Of a stretch of DNA of 64,000 nucleotides, positions 1 to 9,662 are shown in pieces. Made by a program: the position numbers and the translations under genes. The DNA is from Fulvia fulva. Its lineage: Eukaryota > Ascomycota > Dothideomycetes > Mycosphaerellales > Mycosphaerellaceae. The stretch spans positions 2,046,001 to 2,110,000 of the forward strand of contig NC_063017.1 of assembly GCF_020509005.1 (NCBI RefSeq), written 5' to 3'. Numbering within the stretch: position 1 is the first letter of the stretch; each line of letters begins with the position of its first letter. Below the pieces are notes generated by a model. It was not told the DNA's origin, ran no database searches, and saw only the letters and a list, made by a program, of their open reading frames with translations.

Positions 1-439
1 GCAGGGTCCTTACCCATCCAGTTCATAGCAGATCCACCACCCAATGTACCACCCGACGGGACGATTGGAGACCTGTTCGCGAGCTGTGGAGACTTCTTTG
101 TCTGCCAGAACAGCGTGACCCTGCTTTGCGGGAAGAGGTTGCGAGGGTAAAGCGCTGGATGTACCACCTCCTTCATGCCATAGTTGTTAGGGCCCTGTTC
201 GATGACCAGAATGACCAAGTTCTTGTCTGCTTCCGCGAGGCGACCGGCGACAACGCAGCCAGCAAGACCACCTGCCGTTGAGTTAGGTCGTGAAACGCTT
301 CATCATTTAGTTCCCAGCTCGTTGCCTACCTCCTGCGATCTGGCAGTCGTTAGCACTAATATCAATCTGCGAAACAACTCAAACTCACGATAACATCCAC
401 CTCCTTCAGCTCCTCCGGCAATCTCGTATGAATCGGCAT
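1..439 (-). CDS. GMC-family FAD oxidoreductase, N-terminal part (3 exons seen, runs off left edge)
   Basis: Probably an FAD-dependent alcohol oxidase or related GMC enzyme. Reading leftward, the ATG is at 439-437 (MPIHTRLPEELKEVDVI). Exons are 439-389, 339-330 and 271-<1, with introns 340-388 (GTGAGT..CAG) and 272-329 (GTAGGC..CAG, CTAAC branch). Splicing gives DVIIAGGGLAGCVVAGRL, the GxGxxG dinucleotide-binding loop, followed by an Ile-Glu-Gln end of the second strand and then a GTLGGGSAMNW stretch, the classic GMC signature 1. The middle exon is only 10 nt and encodes the start of the FAD loop. The C-terminal half is outside the window, so the substrate class cannot be decided. The family call rests on the two conserved motifs; the splice model is inferred from frame and motif continuity. 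Confidence 0.85.
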
Positions 440-1285
440 GGTGACAACAAATTTCTGAAGCACTTCCTGCTCCTCTCCTACAGCTCTGAATCACGTTGCA
501 CCAAACATTATATATGCCATCGAGACCATCGTTGGCAATGACGATCTACCGGAGCTGACCCCTCACATGTGTTCCTCCGCTACGTACCCTTGTCAATACA
601 TGCTGCTTTCGACCAAGATGAGCACGCGTCTCTTGGTTATAACCCCGCCTTCTGGACGAGCTGCAGCCACAGAAACGTGCAAGCGGAACGAGGTCCTGCG
701 TAAGAGTGCAGCATCATGCGGTACGGCTGATGGTGCTGATCGTGACATTGATGGGTAATGCTGTAGGCAAGTGTTATTACGCGCGAAGACCGGAGGTGCG
801 GAAAGTTTGCTAGTATTTGTACGAACTTCTGTGCCCTTTTTGCAAGAACGAACGTAATGGAGCGGTGAGTCTGCAATGAATATCACGCGCGAGAGGGTGA
901 CCGGTAGTTCCAAGATATCAAAAGCAATCGGCCTGTGCTACCAGTTCACATGGCACGACGTCTGTTCCGCTGGGGCGGTTGAGCCGCATGCAGGAGCTGT
1001 GTGAGCTCTTTGCTGGAACCACAGACGACATGCGGGGATATGATCGACGGTCGATGGCCTCTCCAACGCTCTACAGTGGGTTGCCGGGGTATGATGAGTT
1101 CCAGGGCGATCAGATCAGACGAGGCATTGCAGTCCAACCAAGGCCGGCGTCGTGCTTCCAGGCTGGTTGAAGATTGCTTGAGATCTGCATGTGCAGGTAC
1201 GGCGCATCGTCCGACGAGGATCTGTTCCTAGCAGTAAACATTCCAAGGATCACATTTCTGATTGTCGTGTCGTTCATCGAGTATG
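440..1285. other. Intergenic, 846 bp
   Basis: Lies between the GMC start codon and the TRM6 stop, so it holds the GMC promoter and leader plus the TRM6 3' end. Short open frames on both strands are unconvincing, with no domain motif or start context. I see no RNA gene or repeat. Confidence 0.5.
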
Positions 1286-3127
1286 CTACGTCTCGGCAGC
1301 CTCTTCTGCTGTGTTGAATAGTGCGTTGACCGGCGCTGGGCTGGCCTGGGCCACTTTGTCATCAATTTCCATCGCCTGCTTCTCAGTCTTTCGCTTCTTG
1401 GACCCGAAGTTGCCTCGAGCCTCAACGCCACCTTCAAGTGGTATGACCCTCCTCGCTGTGAACACGAAGCCTTCAGCACCGCCTCGACTGGTCATCAGAG
1501 GATGTGTTCTGCCTGGCAGCACCTGCCACCCTCGCACCCTGCTTGTCTGGACGCTGGGCGCGAGCAACAGTCGTGGGTCTAGCGGGAAGTCATCCTTGGT
1601 AGGCGTCTCGCCTTTGCTGATGTGTGCGATGTATGCCGAACGCCTCTCTTTTGAATACAGGTCGACGATCTTGACCAGAGGCTCGATGGTCGGGCTGTAA
1701 ATGACGACGTGTCCGCCTCCACGTACAAGAGGTATGGCATGCTCGAGGATGGTGACTGCGTCCATATGTGATGCGATGACCAGGCCCTCGAAGCCTCCTT
1801 CGCGCGTCTCGTCGACAATAGTCCGGCATCGCTCCCATCGCCGACGCTTCTTGTAGTATGTCCCACGCTTTCCCGACTTCCACGTTGCCAGGGTTGCATC
1901 AGAAACGACTTCTGGCTCCGTGTATGTCGGATCCTCATTCGGATGCAAGAGTTGCAGCCAGGAAAGTGGCTTGAGGTGCGTATGTAGAGGACGATCAGAC
2001 TCTTGCATCGCATTCGGATTGCTGGTGTCGTAGCCAAAGTACTTCAGCAGCGACAGGTTGGGCTGTACTGCTGGGTGGAGCACAGTGATGGTGTTCGTTG
2101 TGGCGGGTATTGGAAAGTCCTTGTGCGCTGGTCTTGTCGTCTTAGCATCTCCATTAGTCTGCGGTGCCTCGGCCATGGTGACATCTGCCGTTGGCTCATG
2201 CGCCTCTTCTTTCTGTGGTAGATGTAGCAGGTTCATCCGCTCAGCTAATGCCGCGGTCAAGAGTCCACCAGTGTCATCGCAGACGAGCCATCGGCCACCC
2301 AGGTCCTTCTCATTTCCACCCGTGTTCAGTCCATCTGTGCCGCTGTAATGCGCATTGCTCCATGACCCCACCAGGCCTAAGGACTCTTCCCTGATCTCCA
2401 TGATACGCGCTGCCTCCTTCTCCAGAACATACTCCATCAAGCTCTGCAGATCCATTGGCATTGCCACAAACCGCTTCAAGTACTTCTTGTGCTTCCGTAG
2501 AGTATACTTCGCCTTTGAATATGCAGTCTTCTCGTCCAGCCCTGCATGATTTGCCAGGATTCTTTCAATCACCTCTTTCGACCCTGCCGATTTCTTCAGA
2601 TCCTCAATCTCCTGATGTGTTAGCTTCTGTCTCGTCGCATCGTCGATCGTCAAGCGGTTGTTCTTCATTAGCACACTGCCATCGTCGGCCAGCAAGTCGT
2701 AACTCTCGGGTAGTGCCTCAGTCGCCGTCGCTGTCGGTGTCGCTGGCTCGGCTCTCGATTCGCTCGGCGTCACTGCATCGCCAAGTCCTGCTTCCGCGTT
2801 GAGTTCTGCTTGAGATACAATCCTCAGACGCGAATACTGCTCGCCCTCGCGCTTCTCGAGCAGCTCATATGTGTGATGATAAGGACGACCGATGAGGAGA
2901 TTTGAGGGAAACGAGCCGATCTTGCCGACGTCGATGATCCTGTGCCATTCTCAGTATCGTGTACCTTGTGGTATGGCTCGCAGGACTGCATCGCATGTGT
3001 CGGTCGTGCGCTCGTGGGGTGATATGACCTACGTATTTAGCTTGATCTCCATCAGTCGCAGTGTCTCTGTCGGCAGACGCAGAAAGAGAAATGTGTTGGG
3101 CCGGATAGTCGAGTGTATCTCACTCAT
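1286..3127 (-). CDS. TRM6: tRNA (adenine58-N1)-methyltransferase non-catalytic subunit TRM6/GCD10
   Basis: RNA-binding partner of the catalytic subunit TRM61 in the nuclear complex that makes m1A58 in tRNA, including initiator tRNA-Met. Two exons: 3127-3033 and 2939-1286, about 582 aa. The 93-nt intron (2940-3032) starts GTAGGT and ends CACAG, and restores MSEIHSTIRPNTFLFLRLP..LNT + IIDVGKIGSFPSNLLIGRPY, the typical Gcd10 N-terminus. A shorter reading from an internal ATG at 2773 would lose this conserved part. The mid-region (RQKLTHQEIEDLKK..SKAKYTLRKHKKY) and C-terminal Rossmann-like part (EGLVIASHMDAVTIL, GGHVVIYSPTIEPL) match the family, without a catalytic SAM loop. It is divergent from the mitochondrial TrpRS gene across 119 bp. 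Confidence 0.92.
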
Positions 3128-3246
3128 CTTCGCGACACTACTGGTAGCTATGCGCCCGTACACATGTCCTATGTCGATGCTGCAGGAGGTGCAGTCTTGT
3201 CGCAAATGATGCTAGAACTATAGTAGCCGATGTTGACTTTTTTGGC
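3128..3246. promoter_or_regulatory. Shared divergent promoter TRM6 / mitochondrial TrpRS
   Basis: Only 119 bp separate the two start codons on opposite strands, so both promoters and leaders must lie here or inside the genes. No TATA box is evident. Co-regulation of two tRNA-related genes is inference. Confidence 0.6.
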
Positions 3247-4485
3247 ATGTCCGTCTGCCGAACGCCGTTCTCAAGACTCAAGATAATCCCCTTACCACCA
3301 ACATCACCCTTGATGCTGTCATGCGCCTCGTCTGTGAGGCGCGGTAGCCTACAGTCATTACAGACCTTGCAAGTGAAGGTGACACTTGGTCATAATGGCT
3401 CACTTCCCTACCGACGCCGTGCCCTGAGCGGTCAGCCGTCGCCTCCCAGGAAGATCATCTTCTCCGGCATCCAACCAACGGGAGTACCACATCTCGGCAA
3501 CTACCTGGGAGCACTGCGACAATGGGCCAAACTGCAGGACGAGTCTGACAAGTCTACCCGTCTGATCTACTCACTCGTCGACTTGCATGCCATCACTATT
3601 CGCCAGGACCCAGCACGACTTCGACAATGGAAGAAGGAGTCCCTGGCCATGCTTCTAGCCATTGGCCTGGATCCAGTCCGAAGCATCATCTTCCACCAGA
3701 GCGATGTGTCTGCTCACGCTGAGCTCATGTGGATCTTGTCATGCCAAGCCAGCACAGGTTACCTTGGCCGCATGACACAGTGGAAGGACAAAACATCGAA
3801 CGAGAAAGAGGGCAACGAAAGGCTCAAGCTTGGCTTGTTTTCGTACCCTGTACTCCAAGCTGCAGATGTCTTGGTCCATCAGACCACCCACGTACCGGTA
3901 GGACACGATCAAGCACAGCATCTAGAGTTTGCACGAGAGCTGGCCAACGGCTTCAATCATCTACATGGCGACGGCATCCTCACGGCACCGGAGACGCTCA
4001 TCAGCCCTGCGAAGAGAGTCATGTCCTTGACGGATCCTGGCTCGAAAATGTCTAAATCACACCCCAATCCAAAGTCGAGGATATTGTTGACAGACAGCGA
4101 GGATGTGATCAAGGCCAAGCTGAAGGCTGCCGTGACCGACTCCGTAGAGGGCATCACGTACGATCCACAGCATCGACCTGGGGTCAGCAACCTGCTGGAC
4201 ATCATATACCATGCCCGGACGTCTGAGACTTCGCCAAGCGATCCTGCAGATGGCGTCGGTCAGACCGCGATCGCAAAGGACATGGAAAATATGAGCCTGC
4301 GAGTTGTGAAGGAGAGAGCGACTGAAGCAGTGGAAAGCATTGTCAAGCCTATCCGAGAGCGATATGCAGAGTTTATCCACGACGAGGCTTGGCTGGCAGA
4401 GGCTGCAGCTGCTGGAGCATTCAAAGCACAGATAAGTGCAGCAGAAACTATACAGAACGTCAAGAAAGCAGTAGGTCTTGCTTGA
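3247..4485 (+). CDS. MSW1: Mitochondrial tryptophanyl-tRNA synthetase
   Basis: Charges mitochondrial tRNA-Trp (class I synthetase). 412 aa, intronless. The first ~65 residues are rich in Arg/Ser/Leu with almost no acid residues, like a mitochondrial presequence. The catalytic core begins KIIFSGIQPTGVPHLGNYLG (about residues 69-88; HLGNY is the HIGH motif) and carries KMSKS at about 267-271 followed by HPNPKSRI. GHDQAQHLEFAREL fits the Trp/tRNA recognition region. The bacterial-type length without an N-terminal extension domain favours the mitochondrial over the cytosolic enzyme. The next gene downstream is an unrelated permease. Confidence 0.95.
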   Translation: MSVCRTPFSRLKIIPLPPTSPLMLSCASSVRRGSLQSLQTLQVKVTLGHNGSLPYRRRALSGQPSPPRKIIFSGIQPTGVPHLGNYLGALRQWAKLQDESDKSTRLIYSLVDLHAITIRQDPARLRQWKKESLAMLLAIGLDPVRSIIFHQSDVSAHAELMWILSCQASTGYLGRMTQWKDKTSNEKEGNERLKLGLFSYPVLQAADVLVHQTTHVPVGHDQAQHLEFARELANGFNHLHGDGILTAPETLISPAKRVMSLTDPGSKMSKSHPNPKSRILLTDSEDVIKAKLKAAVTDSVEGITYDPQHRPGVSNLLDIIYHARTSETSPSDPADGVGQTAIAKDMENMSLRVVKERATEAVESIVKPIRERYAEFIHDEAWLAEAAAAGAFKAQISAAETIQNVKKAVGLA

Positions 4486-4857
4486 GATATTGGTCCATGA
4501 GGGAGATCTTTACCAGCGCCGTGTCCTCGGTACTACGCGAGCTTTTCCACGTGTCACACGAGCCGCGCCCGCAACGCTTCAGAGACAACTTGACTATCAC
4601 AGAATTGGCCTCAAACCTGCCATTATCGGCTATATTTCTCGAAACACTGTCTATTCTCGAGTATAACATCGCTACAGCCACCGTCTCGCAAGCTTTTGCG
4701 GAGAGTGTCAGCAGACTCCGCGAAGGAAGCGGCGATCGCTTCCTCGATCAGCCAGCGTTGCACCGCAGTGGGAGAGGTTGCACCTAGACACTTGGCTGCC
4801 ACCACACCAACGCTCTTATCTCTCTTACTTTCCGTCGACGATAGGCCGTGCTTCAGG
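4486..4857. other. Intergenic, 372 bp
   Basis: Holds the TrpRS 3' end and the permease promoter and leader. The permease frame stays open upstream to 4696, but that stretch has no permease-like content and is read here as leader. Confidence 0.5.
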
Positions 4858-6489
4858 ATGGAGAAGACGCAGGACACTATCGCTACAGAGGCTCGCAATG
4901 ACAACGACCTCGAGCATACCAAGCATGAAGAAGAGAACAGAAATGTCGGTACCCTCGAGCGGCGACTCAAGTCTCGACATATCCAATTCCTAGCTCTTTC
5001 AGGTGCGATCGGGACTGGGTTGTTCGTTGGAAGTGGTCAGATCCTCTCCCTCGCAGGCCCGCTGTCAACATTCCTCGCCTACCTCTTCACTGGCGTCAAC
5101 CTCTACTGCGTGATCAACTCTCTGGGCGAGATGGCAACGTACCTACCACTCCCCGGTGCAGTACCCATCTACGCCGCGCGGTTTGTAGACCCAGCGCTGG
5201 GGTTCGTGCTTGGCTGGAATTACTGGAATCAGCTTGCCATAGGTGTACCTATCGAGACAACCGTTTCTGCAATCATCATTGACTTCTGGCCAAACAGCGT
5301 GTCGACTGCTGTGTGGATCACTATTCTCACGATACCAATGATTGTTGTGAACTGCCTGCCTGTCAATTTCTACGGGGAAGCGGAGTTCATCTTCGGTGCC
5401 ATCAAGCTGACTACAATTATGGGTCTGATCTTGCTGATGCTGATCATCGACCTGGGAGGTACACCAAGTGGTGACCGGATTGGCTTTCGATACTGGATCA
5501 CCCCTGGCCCGATGAACACCTATTTGAGGCCTGGAGCATTAGGCCGCTTCCTCGCATTCTGGAAGGTCTCCATCCAGGCTACCTTTGCATACGGTGGCAG
5601 CGAAATGTGTGTAATCGCCGCCGGCGAGACCGAGAACCCGCGCTACAACATCCCAAAAGCTGTCCGACGAGTCTTCTGGCGGATCCTGATCTTCTACGTC
5701 TTGGCCATCTTCCTAGTCGGAATGTGTGTCTCTTCCGAAGATCCACGTCTCCTCAACGCCATCACCGAAGGCGCACCAGGCGCTGCAGCCAGCCCTTTCG
5801 TCATCGCAATTGTCAACGGCGGCATGCCAGTTCTACCACACATCATCAATGCCGTGATCCTCAGCTCTACCTGGTCAGCTGGTAATGCTTTCTTCTACTC
5901 CTCCACGCGCGTTCTTTACGCCTCAGCTCTCGATGGCAAAGCTCCAAAGTTCCTCACCTACGAGCGTTTCGGGGTACCATATGCCTGCGTAGCAGCGACA
6001 TCCCTCCTCAGCCTCCTTGCATATCTGAACGTCTCGAATGGCTCGGCGCAAGTTTTCATCTGGTTCAGCAATATCAGTGCTGTCTCGACACTTCTTGTCT
6101 GGGGCAGTATTTGCATCACCTACCTCCGTTTCTACCAGGGCCTCAAGCACAACGGTATTGAACGTACCTCGTTACCTTGGAAATCACCGCTGCAGCCGTA
6201 TCTAGCGTACTTTGGACTGTGTTTCTGTAGCGTCGTGGCGCTGTTTAATGGATATGATGCATTCTTCCCTGGTCAATTCAGCGCTAAGACGTTCGTGCCG
6301 CCATATATCGATATACCGAATTTTCTGGCATTGTTTCTGAGTTACAAGATCGTGAAGAGGACGAGAGTCGTGAAGCTAGGGGAGATGGACCTTTGGAGTG
6401 GAAAGGCAGAGATTGACAGACAGGAACCCCTTTGGCCGAAGAGAATCCCTAGAAACTGGATCGAGAGGGTCTGGTTCTGGATTGCTTGA
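4858..6489 (+). CDS. Amino-acid permease (YAT/APC superfamily)
   Basis: Plasma-membrane proton-coupled amino-acid uptake is the expected role. Start at 4858 (MEKTQDTIATEARND) gives 543 aa; an in-frame ATG at 4696 would add 54 residues with no family similarity. A hydrophilic N-terminus with Lys residues (a typical ubiquitin target region) precedes the signature GTLERRLKSRHIQFLALSG and AIGTGLFVGSG of TM1. About 12 hydrophobic segments follow. ATFAYGGSEMCVIAAGE is the conserved TM6 region, and ENPRYNIPKAVRRVFWRI follows it. The tail ends in WIERVWFWIA; many family members have an aromatic C-terminal motif. No intron. Substrate range cannot be told from sequence. Confidence 0.93.
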   Translation: MEKTQDTIATEARNDNDLEHTKHEEENRNVGTLERRLKSRHIQFLALSGAIGTGLFVGSGQILSLAGPLSTFLAYLFTGVNLYCVINSLGEMATYLPLPGAVPIYAARFVDPALGFVLGWNYWNQLAIGVPIETTVSAIIIDFWPNSVSTAVWITILTIPMIVVNCLPVNFYGEAEFIFGAIKLTTIMGLILLMLIIDLGGTPSGDRIGFRYWITPGPMNTYLRPGALGRFLAFWKVSIQATFAYGGSEMCVIAAGETENPRYNIPKAVRRVFWRILIFYVLAIFLVGMCVSSEDPRLLNAITEGAPGAAASPFVIAIVNGGMPVLPHIINAVILSSTWSAGNAFFYSSTRVLYASALDGKAPKFLTYERFGVPYACVAATSLLSLLAYLNVSNGSAQVFIWFSNISAVSTLLVWGSICITYLRFYQGLKHNGIERTSLPWKSPLQPYLAYFGLCFCSVVALFNGYDAFFPGQFSAKTFVPPYIDIPNFLALFLSYKIVKRTRVVKLGEMDLWSGKAEIDRQEPLWPKRIPRNWIERVWFWIA

Positions 6490-6576
6490 AGGACTAGTTC
6501 CAATCACCAAACACAACGCCGCCAGTCCACGACGCCAACAATAATAGTCACAGTCCAAGGCAACGAGATCTCTCAT

Positions 6577-7119
6577 TCACCCCCTTCCGAACTTTCCAGT
6601 ATCCTGTGCCTCCGCGTACATCTTCTGCTCATGCATCTCGGGAGTCAACCCCATAATCCGCGGCTGGAACTCATTCATCTCCTTGATCATCGTCTTCAAA
6701 TACTCAACCTCACTCTTGGCCTCCTTTACCACCTTCTCCGCCCACCCCTTCGCCTCTCTAGACGCATCAAACGATCCAGCATATTGCCGCGCGAGCGCAC
6801 ACATATCGGTGTAGTCACTCTCGATGATGTCCTTGTGCTTAAGCAAAACTTCATCATCGGCGACTTTCAGCAACCAGATTTGGAAGGGGTACAAGTGGTC
6901 TTCACCCTTTCGCTCGATCACTTTGGGTTTGGAACCATCGGTGTCCAACATTGGGCGGATTCGGCCGGTGGTTGGGTCCCAGGTGTTCACCATGAAGACT
7001 TCGGTGCTGCCTTGGTTGCCGGGTTTGAAGAAGTCCTTTCGGAGGGCTTCGGCGTTGGGGATGGGCTGGTTGTAGCTGTGGTACGGCCGCACGGGGTGGA
7101 GGGAGATGAAGGGCTCCAT
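6577..7119 (-). CDS. Hypothetical protein, 180 aa
   Basis: I do not recognise the family. The ATG at 7119 opens MEPFISLHPVRPYHSYNQPI, and the protein is soluble, without signal peptide or membrane segment. It is mixed alpha/beta-looking N-terminally, with a charged probable helix or coiled coil near the C-terminus (AEKVVKEAKSEVEYLKTMIK). Codon use and length make a genuine gene likely. The leader upstream of the ATG contains a pyrimidine-rich 15-bp tandem repeat. It converges with the permease gene, 87 bp from its stop. Confidence 0.7.
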   Translation of the reverse strand: MEPFISLHPVRPYHSYNQPIPNAEALRKDFFKPGNQGSTEVFMVNTWDPTTGRIRPMLDTDGSKPKVIERKGEDHLYPFQIWLLKVADDEVLLKHKDIIESDYTDMCALARQYAGSFDASREAKGWAEKVVKEAKSEVEYLKTMIKEMNEFQPRIMGLTPEMHEQKMYAEAQDTGKFGRG

Positions 7120-7135
7120 GTTGGAGATGTCGTTG

Positions 7136-7206
7136 AGAGGGAGTTGAGGGAGAAGGAGTTGAGGGAGAAGGAGTTGAGGGAGAAGGAGTTGAGGGAGAAG
7201 AAGTTG
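7136..7206. repeat. 15-bp tandem repeat, about 4.5 copies
   Basis: Unit GTTGAGGGAGAAGGA, repeated head to tail and nearly perfect. On the minus strand it is a CT-rich tract just upstream of the 7119 ATG, so it probably lies in the promoter or leader of that gene, where pyrimidine tracts are common in fungi. Confidence 0.85.
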
Positions 7207-8181
7207 CAGGGAGACGCTCGATTTATGGGCTGTCTAAACGCGACCTTCACTGTCGTAGCCTGTAGACCGACAGATGTGGCGAGTATGCGTGAGACCTCAT
7301 CATGGCCTTACCACATCCTTCACCACTCCAGGCCAATGCTTTATGAACAACCATTCACAGCGGCAATCGTGGCTAGGGGCAAACAACATGCATAGAGGAC
7401 AACCGGTCTGCTCCACGAGATCATCTCTAGATGCGATACTAACGATTAAATCGAGCGGAGGGTAGCTCTACCGATACAGATGCGATCTCATACGCACGCA
7501 AAGATCATCGAGATGAGAGCACAGTCTCTCGAACCTATATCAGTGGCGACTGTGACCGGCTACTGATTTGGCTTCGTATTCCTAAACAGGCTGACCGCCA
7601 TCATTATGTATGGACTACGAAGACCAAGAGGACCCTACCTTTTCCATCCGGACACCTACAACAACCCGCCGATTCAGTGGCGTTTTCATCTGCCATATGG
7701 TTGGGGTTACTACAAGTGGCGTCCAGATCTTGGGGGGTGGGTACCATTGTGGTGGTAGAGAAGTCTGGGAGCTTCATTGTCAACACAGCACCCAGTCGGA
7801 CACTGGAACGTAAGAACAGCCTTCGAGTGCACAGTGAAGGTGACATACTGAGGAGGAAAGTGATGGGTGAAGAAGCAGTCAGAATTGTATGTTGCAGCAG
7901 TCGCTAGTCTGGATCATGCAGAGAATTAAATGATGATTTCGAGTTGAGCAGCTTCGCGTGCGATGTACATGTTTTCCGAAGTGCTCTTTCCAAATTGACT
8001 GCACGCATGTTCACGGACGGGGAACATTGGAGCCTTCGATAAGGTTTGAGACTAAAGTCGGATCTCGGCAGCTTCTCCACAGTCGCGTGAATGACGCCTG
8101 AGCTTGCTCCCATCCACATTTCTCGCGATTGCCAATTTGTCCTCGCACAACACCACACTTTCGCCCACCAACATCTCTACC
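7207..8181. other. Intergenic, about 1 kb, with one odd 50-aa frame
   Basis: Divergent promoter region between the 180-aa gene and TAF11. Its only notable content is the aromatic-rich small frame at 7606-7758, listed separately. I see no RNA gene. Confidence 0.4.
7606..7758 (+). CDS. Possible 50-aa Trp/Tyr/Pro-rich microprotein (speculative)
   Basis: The frame from ATG 7606 to TAG 7756-7758 reads MYGLRRPRGPYLFHPD, continues YNNPPIQWRFHLPYGWGYY, and ends WRPDLGGWVPLWW. Six Trp and six Tyr in 50 residues is far from random expectation. A CTAAACAG sequence just upstream resembles a splice acceptor. There is no homology I recognise and no second copy in the window. Chance is a real alternative. 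Confidence 0.2.
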   Translation: MYGLRRPRGPYLFHPDTYNNPPIQWRFHLPYGWGYYKWRPDLGGWVPLWW

Positions 8182-9573
8182 ATGGCCTCGCCACCCTCCT
8201 CCTCAGGCCTCGCATTACCCAAGCAACGCGGCGGCGGCCTCAAGCTTGCACTTCCCGGCCAGGTCTCACGAAAAGGCTCATCTGCGCCTTCAAGCGGATC
8301 GGCACATCCTCTGCGACAAACATCATTTCCACCACCCGACAGCTTAGAAGCGCAGCATCGACTCGCCGAAGATGCAGATCTCAGCGCGCAGTTCTCACCA
8401 AACGACGACGACGACGACCTCGACGACTTCAGCGACAGCGAAATCACGAGCGCCATCAGTGGTCCCGCCAGCACAGATGCCTTCACCAAGAAGCGGAAAC
8501 GTGGTGAGAAGCGACCTAGAGGTCGTCCGCCTACGAAGTCGCACGCCAGGCAAGGTAGCGCGAGCGTGGTGAACGGAGACGATGGGAGGTCTGCAAGACG
8601 AGGCGGCACGGCAGGCGCACAGTCTGTAGCTAATGGCGAGGCAGAGGAAGAGGACGATGATGAAGATGATGAGGGAGCAGCACAGGCTGATAAGGAGGGG
8701 TATGGAATTACAGCACCGGAATTAGAGAAAGAGAACCAGAGACGATACCTCTTCCGAGAAGCAGTTGAGCCGGATCACCAAGACCGATATGATCACTTTG
8801 TGAAAGTCAAGCTGCGGACGGGAGATGTGAGGAAACTAGTAAATGCTACTCTCAGTCAGAGTGTGCCGCCAAACGTCATGACAGTGGTGGGCGCATACAC
8901 GAAGCTCTTTGCGGGAATGTTGATTGAGAGTGCGAGAGAGGTACAGGCTGAGTGGTTGGCGAGTCAGCCGAAGAGGCCGGATGATGAGGAGAATAGGGCG
9001 TATAAGCGACTGAGGATGATGCGGGCAGATGATGAGGAAGATAGCGAAGATGAGGAAGACGAGGACGAGCTTGAGGTGGTGGAGAAGGATGGAACAGTCA
9101 ACGGCGAGGGCGAGAAGGTGGACAATGGCGACTCGAAGAAAGGGAGTGCCAGTCCTGCGAAGCATGATGGTCTGCCGGACGGTGACCCGAATTCGGAAGA
9201 GGAAGGCAGTCCCAACCACGCAAGAGCTGTGTCGGACGGTACACAGCCTCACAGCAACACAAATGGCGAGACGAATGGAGAGAGCGGCAGTCAGACCAAA
9301 GACAAGCCGGACGATGCAGCGAACAGAGATAAGGACGACGCAGACGACGCCGACGACATCTACGATTTCAGTGCGGCTCAGCCAGGTGCATGGGGACTGT
9401 CGAAGTACATCGACGAATGCGATCGCGGACCATTGCTACCCGACCACCTGCGAGAAGCACTACGGCGATACAAGAAGTCCCGCGCAGGCGGCAACGTCGG
9501 CTTCACAGCGATAAGCCTGGAGAGGCCAGAAGTCGCAGCTCCAAGGCTTGGCGGGAGGAAACTATTCAGATAG
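8182..9573 (+). CDS. TAF11: TFIID subunit TAF11 (TAFII28-like histone fold)
   Basis: Transcription-initiation factor that pairs with TAF13 in TFIID. Start at 8182 has a strong context (ACCATGG), giving 463 aa; an in-frame ATG at 8104 is less likely. The N-terminal 200 residues are disordered, with an acidic run (NDDDDDLDDFSDSE) and an NLS-like KKRKRGEKRPRGRPP. The histone fold begins RYDHFVKVKLRTGDVRKLV (about 202), continues TLSQSVPPNVMTVVGAYTKL, and resumes with LLPDHLREALRRYKKS (about 417) after an insertion of about 140 residues. That insert is Asp/Glu-rich. The last helix and the NVGF tail match TAF11. It ends 89 bp from the convergent NAD(P)-binding gene. Confidence 0.92.
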   Translation: MASPPSSSGLALPKQRGGGLKLALPGQVSRKGSSAPSSGSAHPLRQTSFPPPDSLEAQHRLAEDADLSAQFSPNDDDDDLDDFSDSEITSAISGPASTDAFTKKRKRGEKRPRGRPPTKSHARQGSASVVNGDDGRSARRGGTAGAQSVANGEAEEEDDDEDDEGAAQADKEGYGITAPELEKENQRRYLFREAVEPDHQDRYDHFVKVKLRTGDVRKLVNATLSQSVPPNVMTVVGAYTKLFAGMLIESAREVQAEWLASQPKRPDDEENRAYKRLRMMRADDEEDSEDEEDEDELEVVEKDGTVNGEGEKVDNGDSKKGSASPAKHDGLPDGDPNSEEEGSPNHARAVSDGTQPHSNTNGETNGESGSQTKDKPDDAANRDKDDADDADDIYDFSAAQPGAWGLSKYIDECDRGPLLPDHLREALRRYKKSRAGGNVGFTAISLERPEVAAPRLGGRKLFR

Positions 9574-9662
9574 ATCGAAGGCATTATGATACTGCTCTGA
9601 GATGCTACAATAGACGCTTCAAGCGCTATCCAAACCCCACTGTCGATTTCAACTACTCACCT

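Noticed and set aside
7136..7206. CRISPR-like array
   Set aside because: Units are contiguous without spacers; it is a simple tandem repeat in a eukaryotic genome.
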